A stretch of 13,621 nucleotides of DNA from contig CAMIWY010000010.1 of assembly GCA_946402595.1 (NCBI GenBank), positions 1-13,621 of the forward strand. The letters are read 5' to 3'. The notes beneath the pieces were generated by a model. The model was not told where the DNA came from. It made no database searches and was given only the letters and a program-made list of their open reading frames with translations. Every line of letters starts with the position of its first letter. Positions within the stretch are counted from its first letter, which is position 1. Shown here piece after piece: positions 13,040-13,621 of this stretch. A program made the translations under genes and the position numbers. This DNA comes from an uncultured Clostridia bacterium. Its GTDB lineage: Bacteria > Bacillota > Clostridia > Peptostreptococcales > Anaerovoracaceae.

Positions 13040-13621
13040 CTAACGCCTCTTCCTCTCCAGCACATACCTGAACCATGCAGCGAACTCAGGCCCGAGCCTC
13101 TCGACAAGCGCCTCAGCCTCTGCAGGCTTTGCAGCTGCTGCATACAGGCACTGCTGCGCTATCTGGTATTTTCTGGCGACAGTGAGATGCGAGATCTCTT
13201 CGTCAGTGTACTTCACGAGATCTGCCATCTCCTCCTGCGCACGGAAGAACCTTATGAACGCTTCGGCAGTATCCCTTCCGACTATAGGCTCTATAAGGGC
13301 AAAATCATTATCCGAGCTGTCGAGCACTCTGGATACCATCTCCCAGCGGCGCGGGTCGGCGTAGCCTTCCGTGCCGGTGAAGGTCGTCCTGAGGTACAGG
13401 TCGTTGTTCGCGAGGAACTCCATGACATACGGATTGATCTTCTTTCTTACAGCCCACGGCATCCAGTTCTCCACAGTCGTCCTGATATATATGTGGGCGA
13501 ATCTGCCGAACAGAGGCTCGGCAAGGTCGTGTGCCACGCTAGACTCTGCGCGGTCGTTACCGGCAGCCACTATGCGCGCGTTAGGCGGCAGCGGCCAGCG
13601 GTTGTTGACGAACCTGTCCAG
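13040..13621 (-). CDS. MoxR-like AAA+ ATPase, C-terminal part (5' end outside the window)
   Basis: The open frame continues to the right edge of the window, so only about the last 193 residues are seen; a GTG at 13570 is not a credible start because coding sequence with AAA+ features runs through it. The visible part begins LDRFVNNRWPLPPNARIVAAGN, where the asparagine is the sensor-1 residue, followed by ESSVAHDLAEPLFGRFAHI, whose Arg in GRF is the arginine finger. This is characteristic of MoxR-type AAA_5 ATPases. The remaining region (about 60-193) is helical and forms the lid and C-terminal domain. MoxR proteins commonly act as chaperones that activate partner proteins, often encoded with a VWA-domain protein. 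The partner, if present, is not in the window. A DUF3267 gene follows three bases downstream. Confidence 0.85.
   Translation of the reverse strand: MDRFVNNRWPLPPNARIVAAGNDRAESSVAHDLAEPLFGRFAHIYIRTTVENWMPWAVRKKINPYVMEFLANNDLYLRTTFTGTEGYADPRRWEMVSRVLDSSDNDFALIEPIVGRDTAEAFIRFFRAQEEMADLVKYTDEEISHLTVARKYQIAQQCLYAAAAKPAEAEALVERLGPEFAAWFRYVLERKRR

Noticed and set aside
13568..13570. GTG as the start of the AAA+ gene.
   Set aside because: The frame is open to the window edge and encodes typical AAA+ sequence before this codon, so the true start lies outside.

Overview
The window is a compact, mid-GC bacterial chromosome segment in which every supported gene lies on the minus strand, so transcription runs from high to low coordinates. 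Purine-rich Shine-Dalgarno sequences (AGGAGG, GAGGGG), MetQ and a reductase built as lipoproteins, YhbY and a YtqB/MnmM-type tRNA methyltransferase, together with the overall gene mix, suggest a Firmicute of the class Clostridia, probably a host-associated anaerobe. That assignment is inferred from style, not from a marker gene. I see no phage, insertion sequence, CRISPR array, rRNA or tRNA.

Layout in the direction of transcription. (1) 13621-10214: a closely spaced run of five genes: the 3' part of a MoxR-like AAA+ ATPase, a DUF3267 HExxH membrane protein, a hexapeptide-repeat O-acetyltransferase, a small nitroreductase, and an aldo/keto reductase carrying a lipoprotein signal. (2) 10153-8931: a DUF1349 beta-sandwich protein and a Pr6Pr-like six-helix membrane protein. 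(3) 8878-7632: an ACT-domain protein whose stop overlaps the start of a DUF5131 (Gp37/Gp68-like) cysteine-rich protein; a strong terminator follows. (4) 7499-6146: an unrecognised acidic protein, a TM1586-type nitroreductase and a 20-codon remnant that looks like the beginning of a DUF1847 cysteine-rich protein, then a terminator. (5) 5977-5012: the MnmM/YtqB methyltransferase with its own extended -10 promoter, and YhbY with a near-consensus promoter and its own terminator. (6) 4672-1041: a methionine module, metN-metI-metQ (ABC importer) followed by a trans-sulfuration PLP enzyme and a terminator. It is preceded by a 240-base untranslated region with a long inverted repeat, which is the least explained non-coding part of the window. 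(7) 775-53: a macro-domain protein with its own extended -10 promoter and a possible operator.

The functionally clearest unit is the methionine module: import by MetNIQ, then conversion between sulfur amino acids by the PLP enzyme. MetN lacks the C-terminal methionine-sensing domain known from the E. coli protein. The other groups look like housekeeping RNA modification (MnmM, YhbY) and a scattered set of flavin and NADPH redox enzymes. I see no clear defence system or new multi-gene machine. The observations most worth following are the DUF1847 remnant, the metN leader, the exported aldo/keto reductase and the cysteine-rich DUF5131/ACT pair.
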